The translations under genes were made by a program, and so were the position numbers. The notes below the pieces were generated by a model, which saw only the letters and a list, made by a program, of their open reading frames with translations, was not told the DNA's origin and made no database searches. From Rallus limicola (Eukaryota > Chordata > Aves > Gruiformes > Rallidae), in contig JAKCOZ010000003.1 in the NCBI GenBank assembly GCA_022605955.1, positions 11,293,331 through 11,357,330 of the forward strand: a stretch of 64,000 nt of DNA, read 5' to 3'. Below are positions 47,801 to 61,800 of the stretch, one piece after another. Each line of letters starts with the position of its first letter. The stretch's first letter is position 1.

Positions 47801-48573
47801 GAGTTGTTTGAAGACTACTGTACCAGGTTTGAGATCTTGTGTGTTTAGGCAACTCTGGTTTTGGAACCTCATGATTATTACCAGTAGAACTGCTTGGTCC
47901 AAGGATGTAATCTTTCCTTCTTTGCTGCATGGTTCACCATATATGGCTATTTAAATTCTGTTTATTTGGACATGGGATCACTTCCATGAACCGAGCATGG
48001 AGCGTAATGTGTAGGTATAAATGTAGGCTAACAATGTGCTGCTGCTTTTCATTAGGGCCATGAGAAGAAGCTTTCAGGCCACAGTATTTCTTTAACAAAA
48101 AAGTTAGAGAATCTGTATAGAGGGTTCAAGCAACTGTTAGTTGTTCCAAGTGGTCATGTCAGTGAGTAGACCTGTTACAACACCAAAATGTTTTATTTCT
48201 TTGCATCCTTAATCTGAAGGAGGTAGCTGACAGTTGGCAGTGCTTGCTGCTTCACCATTTATTGAATGTGACCCGACCACCACACTTTCCATTCCCCCTT
48301 GCACCAAGGACAGCCAAAAGTATGTATAGCTCCTCATGAACTCTGGTAATTTAGTGCTCTGCATGTAACCAACATGGCACCAATTTCAGTGTGTCTTAAT
48401 ATGCCAAGCTGTTGACTGTGGTGGCTAAGAAGCAGGTTCAGCCTGCTATGAGGTTCCAGCCTTTGGAAAATAGATGGTCAGATAGATAGCTGGAGGGAGC
48501 AACTGCTTGGCCGGTCCATTTTAAATCCCTGGTGAGTTTCAGTCCGGAGTGTTCCTCACTGAACTGTACAAAT
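29863..48573. other. Long gene-poor intergenic stretch
   Basis: No exon-like frame with a recognisable domain was found on either strand. The longest open frames (for example 40536-41051 and 42761-43279) look random in composition. Simple repeats include an AG run at about 35105-35127 and a TTA run at about 44698-44713. A short imperfect direct repeat of GAGAAGTTACCT-like units lies at about 47237-47282. Regulatory elements may exist but cannot be seen without alignment. Confidence 0.5.
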
Positions 48574-49112
48574 CACAGAATCATAGAATGTGTTAGGTTG
48601 GAAGGGATCTTTAAAGGTCATCAGGTCCAACACCCCTGCAGTAAGCAGGAGCAACTTTAACTAGATCAGGTTGCTTAGAGGTTCATCAAGCATGACTTTG
48701 AATGTCTCCAGGGATGGGGTCTCCACCACCTCTCTGGGCAACCTGTTCCAGTGTCTCACCTCCCTCATGGTAAAGAATTTCTTCCTTATATCTAATCTGA
48801 ACTTACCTTGCTGTAGTTTAAAACCATTGCCCCTTGTCCTATCAGTACATGCCCTTACAAATAGTCCCTTTACATCCTTCCTGTAAGTGCCTTCAGGTAC
48901 TGGAAGGCTGCTATAAGGTCTCCCTTCTCTTCTCCAGGATGAACAACCCCAATTCTCTCAGCCTGTCTTTGAAGGAGAGGTGCTCCAGCACTCTATCATC
49001 CTTGTGGCCCTCCACTGGACCCAGTCAAGAGGTCCATGTCCTTCTTGCGGTGAGGTCTCCAGAACTGGACACAGTACTCTAGGTGGGGTCTCACCAGAGC
49101 AGAGTAGTGGGG
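48574..49112 (-). mobile_element. CR1 3' fragment (about 540 bp)
   Basis: It begins CAGAATCATAGAATGTGTTA and continues through the CR1 3' UTR and C-terminal coding region in antisense. Readable marks are TCTGGGCAACCTGTTCCAG and CTGGACACAGTACTCTAGGT. It is 5'-truncated in the usual way, and its frames are broken. Confidence 0.9.
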
Positions 49113-51668
49113 TCTTCACATGGTTAATCCCAGGGAGCCTGCAGCTAAGGCGGAGCCTGCAGCTAAGGCAGAGCCTGAGCTTTGGAAATCTCTATTATAC
49201 AGTGTAGCTGGGTATCAGCTGTGGTTGAATGACCAAACTAGTGGTGCTGTGAACATGAAATCATTTGCAATCACCTAATTTTTCTCAAGTGACAGTGAGA
49301 TATCACTTAGATGCATTCAAGTAATGGAAGCAACTGTTTCAAAGAAATGCCTTATAATTAAGGTAAGTATTTAATATTGCAGTGACTCCATGACTCACTC
49401 ATTTACTTGGGGATCCTCTTACTCGCTACTCCACAGATGCAAATAAGGGAATTCCAAAGCCAAGTCAGTATTTGGGTCTTGCTTTGTTTAGATCTATTTT
49501 CAAAACCCCACCTTTATTTTAGTATGAGTCAATGGAAAGACTTTTCCATTTGTTTTGAATCATTTTCAGCTCTGTGGTAAAGACCTGAGCAAGTGTTTGG
49601 GACTTTTTGATTACGAAAGATGCTTTTATTGAATGTTATGGTTGTGACTTCAGAGTCAAAGACTACTATAAAATATCTAGTGCTATTTCCTCCAGGTGTG
49701 GGATTTCCCTGTAGAGGAGCATTTGATATTTCCCAGCCTTAATTCAACTTCTTAGCCTTACAATAGAAGTATAAGGCAACTGAATTATAGAAAGTCTATA
49801 GGAATATTTAGTCTCCTTATATATGGAAAAATGTTCTTTTATTTAGGCAGCAGCAGAAATACAGGCTACCTAAATGGATTGGAAACTAGCAGGGGGTTAC
49901 CCAATGCTTTTGTAGAGCTGTCTGCCTTGCCTGACAGAAGTGACCAATTTCACTGTGCCTCAATTCCCTTATTACTAAAGAACTTCGTATTACCTGCTGC
50001 AGGTTTGCTACAGCAAGAATAAATATTTTTAGGAGCTCAGATGCTGCAGCAGTTGAGACTACATGAGTCACTCAAGCATAATTTAGCTCACTTGGACTAT
50101 GAGAGGCTAATTCTCTAATGCCTGTAATGTACTCCCATGATCCAGGGAGGAATGGCACTAATGACATTACTTGCATGTAAGAAAGCAGTAATAATTTACA
50201 TTCTTGTACCTTATGCATTTAATTTTCATTGAGAACCTTGCTCGCTTTTCCTGCCTGGTTTAAGAAAGATTACAAATGTTGCGCTGTTCTGCAAAATGCC
50301 CTTAACCACTGGGTTAACAAAAATTCTAAGTTCCAGGAGTCTGCAAGCAATTTGCTGTTTTTTCAAGTGCTTTGTGCCGACAGAGCAGTGGGCCGTAATT
50401 CAGACTATAAACCTTAACCCCTTAACTTCAAGGTTTTATTTTTTCCAAAATAGCAGAACCCCAAATTGAGTATTACAAATGAAAGCACCTGCTCACTCTG
50501 AGTTTGTATTACAGTGACACAATGAAGTGAAATGCAGAAGTAGAGATGCGTGCTATTTGTTTTAACTGATGTGGGAAGGGGCTTTTCCTCTCTTTGCCTT
50601 TTGTCTGAAGACTTTAATTCTGAGTACTCCTGAATGACACAAGATGCTGGATGTTAAAAGCTTTTCTCAAGTAGTGAGGGAGTACCTTTTCACTTATAAG
50701 TAACCCTGTTCAGGGAAGGCCACGGTTAGAAGTCTCAGGTAATAAATGTAACCAGAACAAAGCACTCAGTCCCAGAAAAGGCTTAAAATAAGAATCACTG
50801 TAAAATATTGTGAGCTGGCTGATGACAGCATTGTTCTCCAACCCACGTTGAATAAAGATCTAGCTCACAAACTCAATAAAGCTTCCTCCAGCCTTTGAGA
50901 TGAAACGGGGCTATTTTGTATATTTCCTTTGAAACAACTTCTTATACATCCTGTTTCCTTCCCCATGAATGTGCTCAGTAAATACTGTCATGGTAGCAAT
51001 CCTAGGCCCATTCAGCACCCTAGTTACAGCTATCTGCCACAGGTCCAAGTGACTCCCCACAGGTTTTTTCAGTATTTTAATGTAAAGTTCAAACCAGAGT
51101 TTCTATAACTGTATGTAACTAGGCCTTCAAATGCACGTGGTATTTGCAATAGCAACAGACCCTCAGCATTTAGTGTGGTTCTCTCATCTCTGGAGCTATT
51201 CCTGCTCATCATTGTTAATGGTTCTTATGCTTCAGATGTGTTCTTTCAGAACTATCCTCTAAAGTAAGAGATCAACAGGTCCCTGCACCTAGCACCAAGC
51301 ACTCATGGCCACTTTGCAATTCTCTTTGGGACAAAGGCTTCTACCTGCCCACAGACAGAAACAATGGAAGGAACATTTTTCAGAATGCTTGTTTGATCAG
51401 AGTGATGACTGCAAACAGGTGATATGTTGCAGGGGCATCTTTTTCACCTAGGGAAGGAAGACCAGGTTCTTTTTTCTGGCAGCTGCTCTCAGAGATTCCT
51501 TACAGTGACAGTGACTCACAAAGAAAACAAAACACTTTGCATTTACATTGTGATTTAAAACAGACAAAAATTAAACCCCAGAGACACTGGGGGTCTGAAT
51601 CTAAATACTAAGTGAGAGCAGAGAACAGGATGTACCTCTCTTTTGGAGCAGAAGCTTTTTTTTTTGAT
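49113..51668. other. Intergenic, with an 18-bp tandem repeat
   Basis: Two 18-bp units beginning GAGCCTGCAGCTAAGGC lie at 49135-49170, next to the CR1 5' truncation point. The rest is featureless by eye. Confidence 0.55.
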
Positions 51669-51856
51669 CAGGGAACTGAAACAGCTATCAGGGCCTGGAA
51701 TAGGCTGCCCAGGGAGGGAATTGAGTCACCATCCCTGGATGTGTTTAAAAGATGGGTAGATGAGGTGCTCAGGGGTATGGTTTAGCATAAGATAGGAATA
51801 GTTGGGCTTGATGATCCTAATGGTCTTTTCCAACCTTGTAATTCTGTGATTCTGGG
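51669..51856 (+). mobile_element. CR1 3' fragment
   Basis: This fragment contains GGCCTGGAATAGGCTGCCCA, GAGTCACCATCCCTGGATGT and a terminal AATTCTGTGATTCTG tail. These mark the last part of CR1 ORF2 and the 3' UTR in plus orientation. Confidence 0.9.
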
Positions 51857-54757
51857 AACATGTTTTGCTCATGGTAGCTTCCTGATTCATGTGTATCTCA
51901 GGGACTCTACCAGATCAGAGTAGCATGTGCCACACAATGCTCTCATGTAATTTCTTTAATTCTTATTAATTAAATAAGTGGGCTATTGAAGTCTCATGCC
52001 CTGAAAAAATGCCTTAATTTCTATTTAGTTTTTGGGTTTTCAAATGTTCTTCACCACAGCTGTCTGGAAGTCAGCCCTGGGAGACCACAGGGCTCAGAAG
52101 GAATACAAATATAAAACCAAGAGCAGGATGGGCACGAAAAATAAACCAAAGCATGAGACAGTGAATAGATTAAGCACTTTATCTTTGTGGTTCTCAGAAG
52201 GACTTTTTTTTTTTTTCCAATTGGGAAATGAAGTGCAAATAGAATTGATTTTGACATTATGTGTCCACTGAACCACCAATGAGATGGGAGGAGGCACAGT
52301 TCAAGAAGTTAGGCTTTAAGAGAAAATTATGTACTCATCTGTCTGTACCAAAGATTTTTATTGAATTGGAGACTAAAACAAAGAAGAAACAGCTCTGGAA
52401 AAGACATGAGATGTTTCATTATTTATTAAAAAAACCCTGAACATTTCTTCTGTAGCATGCAAGAAAGATCAGTAAAGTTAGAAGAGTTTGTCTATCCCTA
52501 TTTTGGGGAATCATTCATCCTTGAAGAAATACAACGTAGTGTAAAACACCCACAGGATTCAAAGATTTGAGATCTAATTATATGTAATGAAGTTTCACAG
52601 GACCTAGAAGGGTCAGAACTAGTCTTGAAGGCCTGAATGATCAGTCCATTGTAGTTTTGCTTCTGATAACAGCCAGAGAGGCTGGAGCTACTGTCCATGC
52701 CTGGAACATAAGACTCTGTGGCATTTAAGGACATGAAAACCTTTCATGAGCTGAACTGGAATATATAGTATGGTTGAAAAGTCCTGAGCTTCACGTTGTT
52801 CTGCTTGTCTTTGCAAACAGAGTCACTGTAGGCAGGTCACCTCTTTTAACCTTGGGAAGGCTATATTCTTGCAACACAGCTTTCCCTTGGACATGAGATG
52901 AGTGTGAAAAAATAAGTATAAGGATTAGCTAGTGAGTAGCAGCACATCTTGTATCTTTGTGGTTTAGGGAAGAAACCTTGAAATAGAAGCAGGGTGGATT
53001 TTGATTCTGCTGTGTTACTCTATACATCGGCAATGGACAAAGATGAATAATGCTCAAATATCAACAGACTTAACTACGTGGACCCAAACTTAGATAACAA
53101 ATTGGAGCAACTTTGTATGCTGAGACTTTGTAGTGAGTTAGACAGAAAGTAACTCTAGGCTCAATTGTCCACAAGAACATCAAGAAACTCTGTTTATGTA
53201 GCAAGGGACCCTCTCCCAGATACAATTCTAGTTAGATGGTTCAGCATAGAAAGAAAAAGAGCTGCTCATCTGCCAGCTACATACAGATGGAAACCCTCAG
53301 AACATGTCCTGAGCTTCAGTGCATCTCCTCATCAGTCACAGCCACAGAAGCAGGGATAGCATTTCCACTTCTTTGTCAGCTTTTCCCTTGTGTACGGCAT
53401 ATGGCTTCCCAGGCTCATTTAGCTGCAGAGCCTTCCCATGTAAAAATATGCTTGATAGACAACTTCTCTCCTTGTAAAATTTCTAATAGTGATTCTCCAA
53501 AATAACAAGACCACTAAACTCTTAGAATTTGCTGAACACATGTAAATATTGCTCTTCCTTCTGGGCCTTACTTTGCCTCACTAAGTCTTTCAGTTGAAGT
53601 TATGCACCAAAACATAGTTAGATGGAGTTCCTCCTACTGTTGCCAGCCTGAATGACCTAGCAGTATTAATGGTTTAGGGAAGTATCTCTTACCAATTAAA
53701 GGTCTTGGCTGCAACACAGGTGACTGTTAAACTCTTCAGTTTACAGTGACACTGCTCAATAGCACCTTCCCAGATGAAAGCACATGCTAAATATGCTAAA
53801 TTTCTGTTACCTGTCCAGTGAAAGCTATTTGTCAGCCTACAGTGTATTGCTACCTCATCAGCTGTCCAGTTAGCACTACTCCAAGCCTCAAGTACTTTCA
53901 TACACTAAAAGGTTTAATACTTTGGCTGTTCAGCCATAATAATGTGAAATTGGTATTTTGTTGTTACCAGTTTCTATGTTTTAAGGCAGCACAAGTTATG
54001 TGAACACATTTGTGTAATTGAAAAGGGGTCTTTGTGTAAGTGAAAAGGTGACACCGTATCACTTCATATTTGTTGGTTAAATATTGCTTTCAATAGGTAT
54101 TAGCTTTATTCTTGTGCCATACAGAGCACAAGAAGCATAACTAGTGTTTAGGATGTAGCAAAAATGCCAGTTGTGGTATGTGTTCTAAGGACTCTGGACC
54201 AAATGAATAACTTCTCTTGAGTTTTTCTGTATTAGTGCCCTTTATGGTGGATAGGCTATACCTGTATGCTTCTGGTATGGTGGGAGTAAGTACCTGGTGA
54301 GTACCTTGTTCTGAAACACTGAAATTCCTGTATTTTTCTGTGCAATGTGAGATGCCTTTTTACCATAGCTAAACAGTGTTTGGACAACTTGGGTAGAGAG
54401 TTGTTATCTTTTCTGCTTATATTTTTCTCTGCCACACTTGCTAGGCATGTGTGTGGCTTGCTGAAGTACTGTCTTTGGTTCCTGTATCAGTGGATCTTGG
54501 TACAGATAGCTGCTGTCATCTCTGCAGTGCTTCTTGGCTGTCTCTCTGATCATTCCCCCGACCTGACTGAAACTGTCATCTACAAGCTGTTTGGTTTGTT
54601 CTTTAACTTTAACTGGTAAGCAAAAACATGATGAATGTGCTGTATTTTAAGTAAGCTAAGTGAAACTGCTCATGTACTATGAAATGAGGGAGGAGAACAA
54701 GAGGTAGCAAGTGCAAACTGAAGTACAAGACATTTTATCCAATCATAAAGCTTTTTT
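51857..54757. other. Intergenic, nothing recognised
   Basis: No gene, RNA or clear repeat was seen. The short open frames have no recognisable domains. Confidence 0.5.
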
Positions 54758-54935
54758 ATTGTGAGGGTGGTCAAACACTGGAAGAATTTGCCCAAGGAGG
54801 ATGTGATGCCTCCATCCTTGGAGATACTAAAAATCTAACTGGCCACAGTCCTAGGCTACCTGCTCTAGGTGACTCTGCATCAACAGAGTGGCTGGACTGC
54901 CAGCCCCAGCTCATCTCTGGTGCTGTGACACTCTC
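54758..54935 (+). mobile_element. Diverged CR1 3' fragment
   Basis: Plus-strand sequence with TCAAACACTGGAAGAATTTG and GATGCCTCCATCCTTGGAGA fits an old CR1 C-terminal region. The 3' tail is no longer clear, so the borders are approximate. Confidence 0.72.
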
Positions 54936-57900
54936 ACAGCAACTTGAGTCATGCCAAATTGAGATGCTCAAGACCAGCATCTGGCTTGACAATATTTTTC
55001 AGGAATTAGTTGACAGTGAATGAGAGAGAAACATGCTAAATTTGGGTATGCTGAAGCCTAGGAAAAGCACAGGGGATTCTTTATGCCTGCGATGTCATTG
55101 GTCCTAATGACGGCTTTGGGCTGCACATTCTTTTGACTCCTCTTTGGCACAGCACCCAAGTCTAGCTCATGCAGATAGTCCCCACTTGCTGCTGGTGTGC
55201 ATCTCTGCTGATGTGCATATCTGTTCTTTTGGTTTTATGTCTGCTTTATGTTTTCTTTCCTCCCTGCCCCCTCTTTTTTCCTCCTTTTTTCTTGCTCCTC
55301 CACTCCTCACCCCCCAAAAAAAAAAATAAAAGGGAAAAAATTGCAAATTGCCTACTGCTTCCCCAGTTGCTCTGAAGGAGTAATTGCAGCCCTAGGACAC
55401 GGGTTCATTTGAAAACTGTTACACTACTCAAACTTTTTTTTTAAAATTTGATGCAGCCCCCCTTGGCACAGGGTTTCATTTTTACATTCAGTAAGGATTT
55501 TCTGGGTTTGTCAATATGGAGGGAAATACTGTTAAAGCTTTAACTGTGGCCCAGTTTAAACCAGTAGTCACCTACAAGACTAGGAGGCTTGCTGTACATT
55601 CTCTATTTGTCTCACATACTAGTTGCCTTAAATTAATGGCATAGCCTCAGTGTGGGGAAGCTTTGCTGATTGTGGTATGTGCAATTAGAGTTAACTTTTT
55701 TCAAGATGGTTCTCTCCTTGTAACTAAATCTGGAGGATAAAACTAAGCATCAGTGAACTCAATGGCAGGACTCCCACCGATTTAATTTGGATCAGGATTC
55801 TTTGCATGTTTGAAATACTTTCAACTTCTTAGAGCCTTTTCTAATAGTGTATGGCTTGGAAAAGTCTTAGATGTCCATGAGGAATGTGGATTTTGGTAAA
55901 GTGTGATGAGTATTTTAGTTACCAGGAGAAAAAGGCTGAGAACTTTGAAATCTGTGCACAAATCCAGTTTTTATTTCAGTTACCTTCTCCAGTAGCTATA
56001 CAGAATACCTTGGAAACTGGACATTAGCTGAATTAAGCATGATTAGTCTTATTAAAACCCAAAATCTCTGCCCAATCAGTTTGAAAATCATTGTGCATGA
56101 AGCATTTTGTTGCTCCTATTTAAAACAAGATCTGACAAATGAAATTGTAAAAAATAAAAAGTAAAAAACGCACAAAACTATCAAAATGGCTTGGAGCATT
56201 AAAACCTAAAAGTCTTAATTAAAAAAGAAAAAAAAAGGGGGGGATGCTGTTAGTTGTATCTAGCGAACTACCTATAGGTACAAGTGACTGGAAGCTTAGA
56301 GGGTGCATATAGTTATTAATTACATTGAGAGCGTACATACACTTAGGCCTATTAAGTTGTGTCAGATGATGTTTCTGATATTCTCAGTGTAGCATCAGAA
56401 GTGGAATTAAAAAGAGGCTAGAATCAGAAAACAAACTACTTTATTCTGACAGGAGCCTAAGAAAAGGCAACTAACCTCTGAAGTAGTTTATGGCACTAGT
56501 TATCTTAGTGTCCCAGAACCAGCATTCGCTCGGGGGAACTGCAGGTGGCCTGGAAGCTGCCCTAGTGTACTTCTGTGTACATGGTATAGAAATATAGCTG
56601 GCTGTCGGCCTTAGCCATGCAAGTCTTCTGTCCCTGGTTAAACATTCAGCAGGTCTTACACAAACATGTGCTGGTGCTTCTCAGTTGTTCTCCTGCGGTA
56701 CTGCTGTTGCCTATAAGGAAAGAGGAGAGGTTGCTGTCACCAGTCACCACCTACTTCACGATCTTAGTATGGGCCTTTATCCCCAGAGCAGTAAAATACT
56801 CTGTGTGTTTATTGGCCTCCTTGCCAGAGCTCTATAGAGGCCCTGTGCACCCAACCATTGGCTCTGCGTGCCCACCAGCAAACCCACAGCAGAGGGACAG
56901 ATGATGAGTGCTTCCTTCTTCAGATTATCCTCTCTCCCTGATACTCAGTTCTACTTTGTCTTGACTGAAACTGCTCAAAAGTCCAGCTTGGGAGTTAGGC
57001 TGCAAAGAAAGAATACCCCCCACCTGCTCACCCAAAAAGTCCTGGCAGCAGGAGCTGATGTGCTGTGACACTCAAGACAAAATACATTTTCCCTCAGTGA
57101 ACTTTTGCAGTTGTCTTCACATGCTTTGCACCTGAACTTTGTGAACAGTTACTTCCACAGGCAAGTCCTTGGACATAATACATACTATTTTAATTATTAG
57201 GCCTATATAAGTTGCTATATATTTCCTGGAGATTTAGCTGATTAAGAGTTCACCATGGCCAGAAGCAACTAGGGATTTACATGTGTGTTTTACCCACAGA
57301 AAAATTTAAGGTTAAGAGGAAGCACTGAATGTGCTTTAACAGAGCAGATCTCACTCATAAAAAATACACAACTACACATTACTCTCTTGGCCTTTTTTAA
57401 CTTACAGTTCTCTGTTTTCCTACATCCTTTTGAGATCTGGCAAGTAAAAGAAAGTTTCATTTTCCAGTCAGCTTTCCAGAAACCCTCACTGAGATCAAAA
57501 GGTTTTTGTAGCATGAAGTCATTTCAGGCAGACGGATGGCTCAAACTCGATACCGCTTTCCCCCTTACTGGAATTCCATTTACCGGAATTCATGAAAGAG
57601 ACCCAATGATTAAGATTTACCTCTCTCCTGTAAACCACATCCAGCTTCCCACAAAAGGTACAAACACTGCCAGATGGTTACAGATCAAGGGTAGGAAAAT
57701 AGTCTGATTCAAAACATCTAGTCTTGCTTGTTATCTTAGGTACTTCGTATTCAATAAACACTTGAGAAGAATAAGCACTAAGAGAAAGCAAGCAGACACT
57801 GAATTCTTGTGAGAGTTTTGTTCACTATTTTCCCATGTTTATTTCCCTTTACAATTTGAATTATTAATTTGAGTTTACATTTCCAAGGATCTTTCATGGC

Positions 57901-58686
57901 CAAAGTTTGTGTTTCAGCTGTTTGGTAAAGTTGCAATCATATAATATGACAAGCTTCAGAGAAATAATTTACATGATACTTGTCAATTTATATAAAACTT
58001 TAACAGGATCTTCCCAATGGCTCACTCCAGGGAACTCCTGAGCACTGAATTTCTGGCTGAAATTTCAGTGAAAGGTGAAAGTGTTCTGTATCTAACAAAG
58101 CCAGTCTTTGAATCTCTGTGGCTGAACATCAAGAATCTGTCTTTTGTCCCTATATAAGTAGTTATGTTTCCCAATCCATGGAAGAGCACTAAAAGGAATC
58201 CTATTAAACTCTCCCAGATGTCCTAGCTCTGTCGCCCAAAGCTGATCTTCAGATTTCTATCCAAACAAAACCTGATGCCATTGCTCAAGAATGTAGACAA
58301 CAGCCAAGAGATTTACGTTCAGTGCAAGTGTGTCAAAGTTTTGATTTTTAAATACTTGATTTAACTTTATTAAAGAATTCTTTACAGTAAGCTACAAGGT
58401 TTAAAGCAACTGACTTGAAGTGGGATGCTTTTTGGCACAACAGTTTAGTCAGGAAATGTTTCACATGACTTAAGTTGGCCAAAACAATATAGCTGCTTCA
58501 CAGCTTTCCATTGACTAGGTTCCATTTACCATCATTTGCTGCCTGAAGATGCTTGGCTAGTAGCAAAGTTCTCATTAATCCTCCTCTCTGCCCAGAATTA
58601 GTCTTCCCCTGATGAAGAGGAGGCAAGCTATAAAGCAGGGGACTCCATGCAACTGAAGTGCAAATTGAGTGCTTTCTTATACTTAC
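54936..58686. other. Sequence downstream of the last identified CDO1 exon
   Basis: This stretch probably contains the final CDO1 coding exon and 3' UTR (minus), but no convincing short terminal exon could be picked out. No other gene was recognised. Short A-rich and T-rich runs occur at about 55312-55340 and 56220-56240. Confidence 0.4.
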
Positions 58687-58856
58687 ACAGAGAGTCCTTT
58701 CTCCAAACTGGCTGTAGAAAGTCATCTTGACTTTGTGCTTGTGTCCAGTCCTCTGATCAAAGGTGTTACAGCTGTCAAAGGGTGGGCTGTACAAATGCAG
58801 GCTAACGGCAGTCTCCGTGTGGCTTATGTTCTCCACACGGTGCAGGCCAATGGAGT
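58687..58856 (-). CDS. CDO1: CDO1 internal exon with third iron ligand and cofactor Tyr
   Basis: The exon is 170 bp long, with acceptor TTGGTGTAG and donor TGT|GTAAGT. It encodes [15 protein letters not shown] through [13 protein letters not shown]. If the donor is not used, the frame stays open for a further 63 codons to a stop at 58498, giving an unrelated tail. Confidence 0.93.
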
Positions 58857-61800
58857 CTACACCAACCAGGGCATGAAACAAGAGTCTGTGTTAGTGGGAA
58901 GGGTAATGAGATCTCAGGCGCCTGCAGAAATGCTTTCTAAACCCAAGATAGTTAGGCATGCCTGTGCTTTTATGGGCAACGGATGTCTCAGTACAGGAAA
59001 TTTTCCTGCTCTTCTCTAGCAGATATTTCCTAATTAAGCTGTTAATTCAAAACACATTACTGCCTTCCACACTTCATGTAACTTCTGGATTATCACCTAA
59101 AGACCATTAGAAACCCAGAGAAATCTAAGGAAGGCCATGATGTCAGTAATTTCCTATCATTCCCAAAGGATGTCAAGGTTATTTACTTTCCTATGAGATG
59201 CTGTTATAGATGATCCTGAAGCAGGAAGGCTTGTGTTTCTAAAAATTAGCAGGCCATTTTACAGGGAAAAAGTTACTTCTCAGCCTGATAACAAGGATAT
59301 TTGTCACATCAAAGATCGTCTACATGTATTTGGGTCATGGACTTATGGACAGAGATATTGTTTTCTTCGCTGCAAGCATCTGTTTCCTAATTAATCCTTC
59401 CAAATTATTACTTTGGGGAACAGGCTTTTCACTTGTCTGCTCTTTTGACTAAGGTGACAAATTACTAGGGACTGGTGCACTTCCAACTTTATCTGAATAG
59501 TAAGTATTATTGAACACATAATAAAACAAGGCACTGTCTGTTGTGTGGTTTCTAATGAAGTAATGGCACTTTCTACAATGGTGGAGTAGAAATCCAGCTA
59601 TTACATAAAAATGTAAGGTATGAAGAATCACATCCATGAACCAAACAATTTCCAATCTACACTACAGTGGAATGTCTGAGTTACTTAAAAGAGACTTTGA
59701 ATTTAAATTTATGACCCTGCTGTAAAAACAACTCAGGCCTTTGTACTTGAATAAATATGTTATATAATACCTAGACCTGTATTGTGCAACACAGGCATGA
59801 TACTCCAAGAACCCTGAGTACACTCTTAATTCTGACACATTTGAAGTGTCAGAGCCCTAACTGTTGTTAACATAGTTTATCTAAATAGAGGAAGAATGGG
59901 AAAAAGGTCCTGAATCTGTGCTTATCTAATGGGAGATTCAAACAAACTCTGTTTAGAGGGTTCTGACCTTAAAAATAAAGTACATGAGCAACCAAGAAGC
60001 ACGCAATTGAGACATGAAGGTCACTCACTGTTGAAGTAACTAGAGCAAATCCACATACTGTCAGTAGTTTCCTTTTACTTGTTTCACCTGTTTCTTTTAA
60101 ACCAAAACATCTGTTATGAAACATGGCAGATACCAAAACTGCCCCAGAGAATGGGATAACAAATTTGTTTAAAACAATCAAGGAAGCTTTGGATCAGATG
60201 CACAGAGGGTGCAATTGCTTGCATCGGAAAGAACCACATAGGTAGGAGAACCTGACTAAATCTGTGAACCCACATCCCTGGTATGGGAATGTCAACAGAT
60301 GTGACAAGCGCCTTCTTGCATTTCCTGTCCTATGGATTTTGTGTTTTCATTTAATATGGCATACCATCAACAGAGGACTGCAGAGCACTAGTCCTTCTTC
60401 CCCATGCCCTCACCCTGGCTTAGTCCATAACCCAGCATGAGGCTCCCTCCAGCTGGGGAACTCCCAGTCTCAGCCCTGCAAGGCGTGTGCTCCAGTTTTT
60501 AACTAATCACGTAAGAGGCAAACAGCGCCTGACACTTTGCCTCTGTTCTGCTGAACTCATTGCTGTTCACAAAATGGTGTCTTTCATAGCACCAGAATAC
60601 ACCCAGCTGGCTACTCCAGGATGGCCTCCAGCATAGCACAAGATGGTGATAGCTATGGACACCTGTAATGCTGTGTATTTAGGTACCTAGGCAGCCTGGC
60701 TGCTGAAGGCTTAGTCATCTGCCAGCATCTGCAGAGTCAGGCAATTTTTTTGTGGATTGGGTAGATTTGAGCATTTCGATTCCGCTGATGCTGAACTTCA
60801 GCACTACAATCTTTTGTTAATTCAGACCACAATTAGCACTGAGGATCGGGGCTTCTGCTCCTGGCTGGTCAATTTATTCCACAGCTAGCTTTTACATTTT
60901 TGATCTACTGATCAAAAGGATCATTTCTTTGGGGAAAAAAAATATCAGGTTATCTAAACTTTATCTCACTTCTTTCTCACAAAATACTATGTAAGGTCTG
61001 TGTTTAGAAGAAATTTCAGATAGTTATTAGGGACACAGTGCTGAAGGCTGCTTGGTCTGTAGATATCCAGCATATTTAAGTACAAAGCAATTGCTGCAGT
61101 GTCCTAAGAGTTAGTTTTTGGTTGTTTATTTTACTGAACATAAATAAATTTTTGCAGAATCTAGAGAGTTATGTTCTTAAACTGCATAAAGCCATTAGTA
61201 TTATAGCATTAAGGAGAGTATTATACTGTATAGTGTATATTTTCAGTGTACTGTATATTATATTATACTGTAGGAGAACAGAGACCAGACGAACTCTTCT
61301 GTTAAGAATAATACTCATCGATAGGTAGTAGTTGAAACAAGCTTTGAAGCAAGCTTAATAGCTTACCATTAATGTAGGCACAATGATTTTCTCTCAAAAC
61401 TCGTTCGGATTTCTTAATCATTTCGCCATTCCCTTTTTTCTCAGGCCATTCAAACAGAGTCTCCTTTAGATTTCCCTGGAGGATCTTCATAAAGCAGTGC
61501 GAGTCAGTGTGATCATGGATGCTGCTATATATGTGAAAGAATAACCCAACTCAGTGTGATGTACATATTTAATTTCAGTACAGCAAACAGAATAGACAGC
61601 ACAGCATATTGCATCTGGACATGGCCACAGAATTAAATGACATGGCACAAAAGTCTTAGGAAAAAAAGACTCTCAGTGACTAAAGTATGCCTACTCTGAA
61701 CTGCTGCTTTAGAAAAATGCTCTGGGGTCAAGCTCACATGAAACAGGACTTGGAGAAAGGCTGGTTATTGATCAACCTAAGACTCTGCCACAGAGCAATA

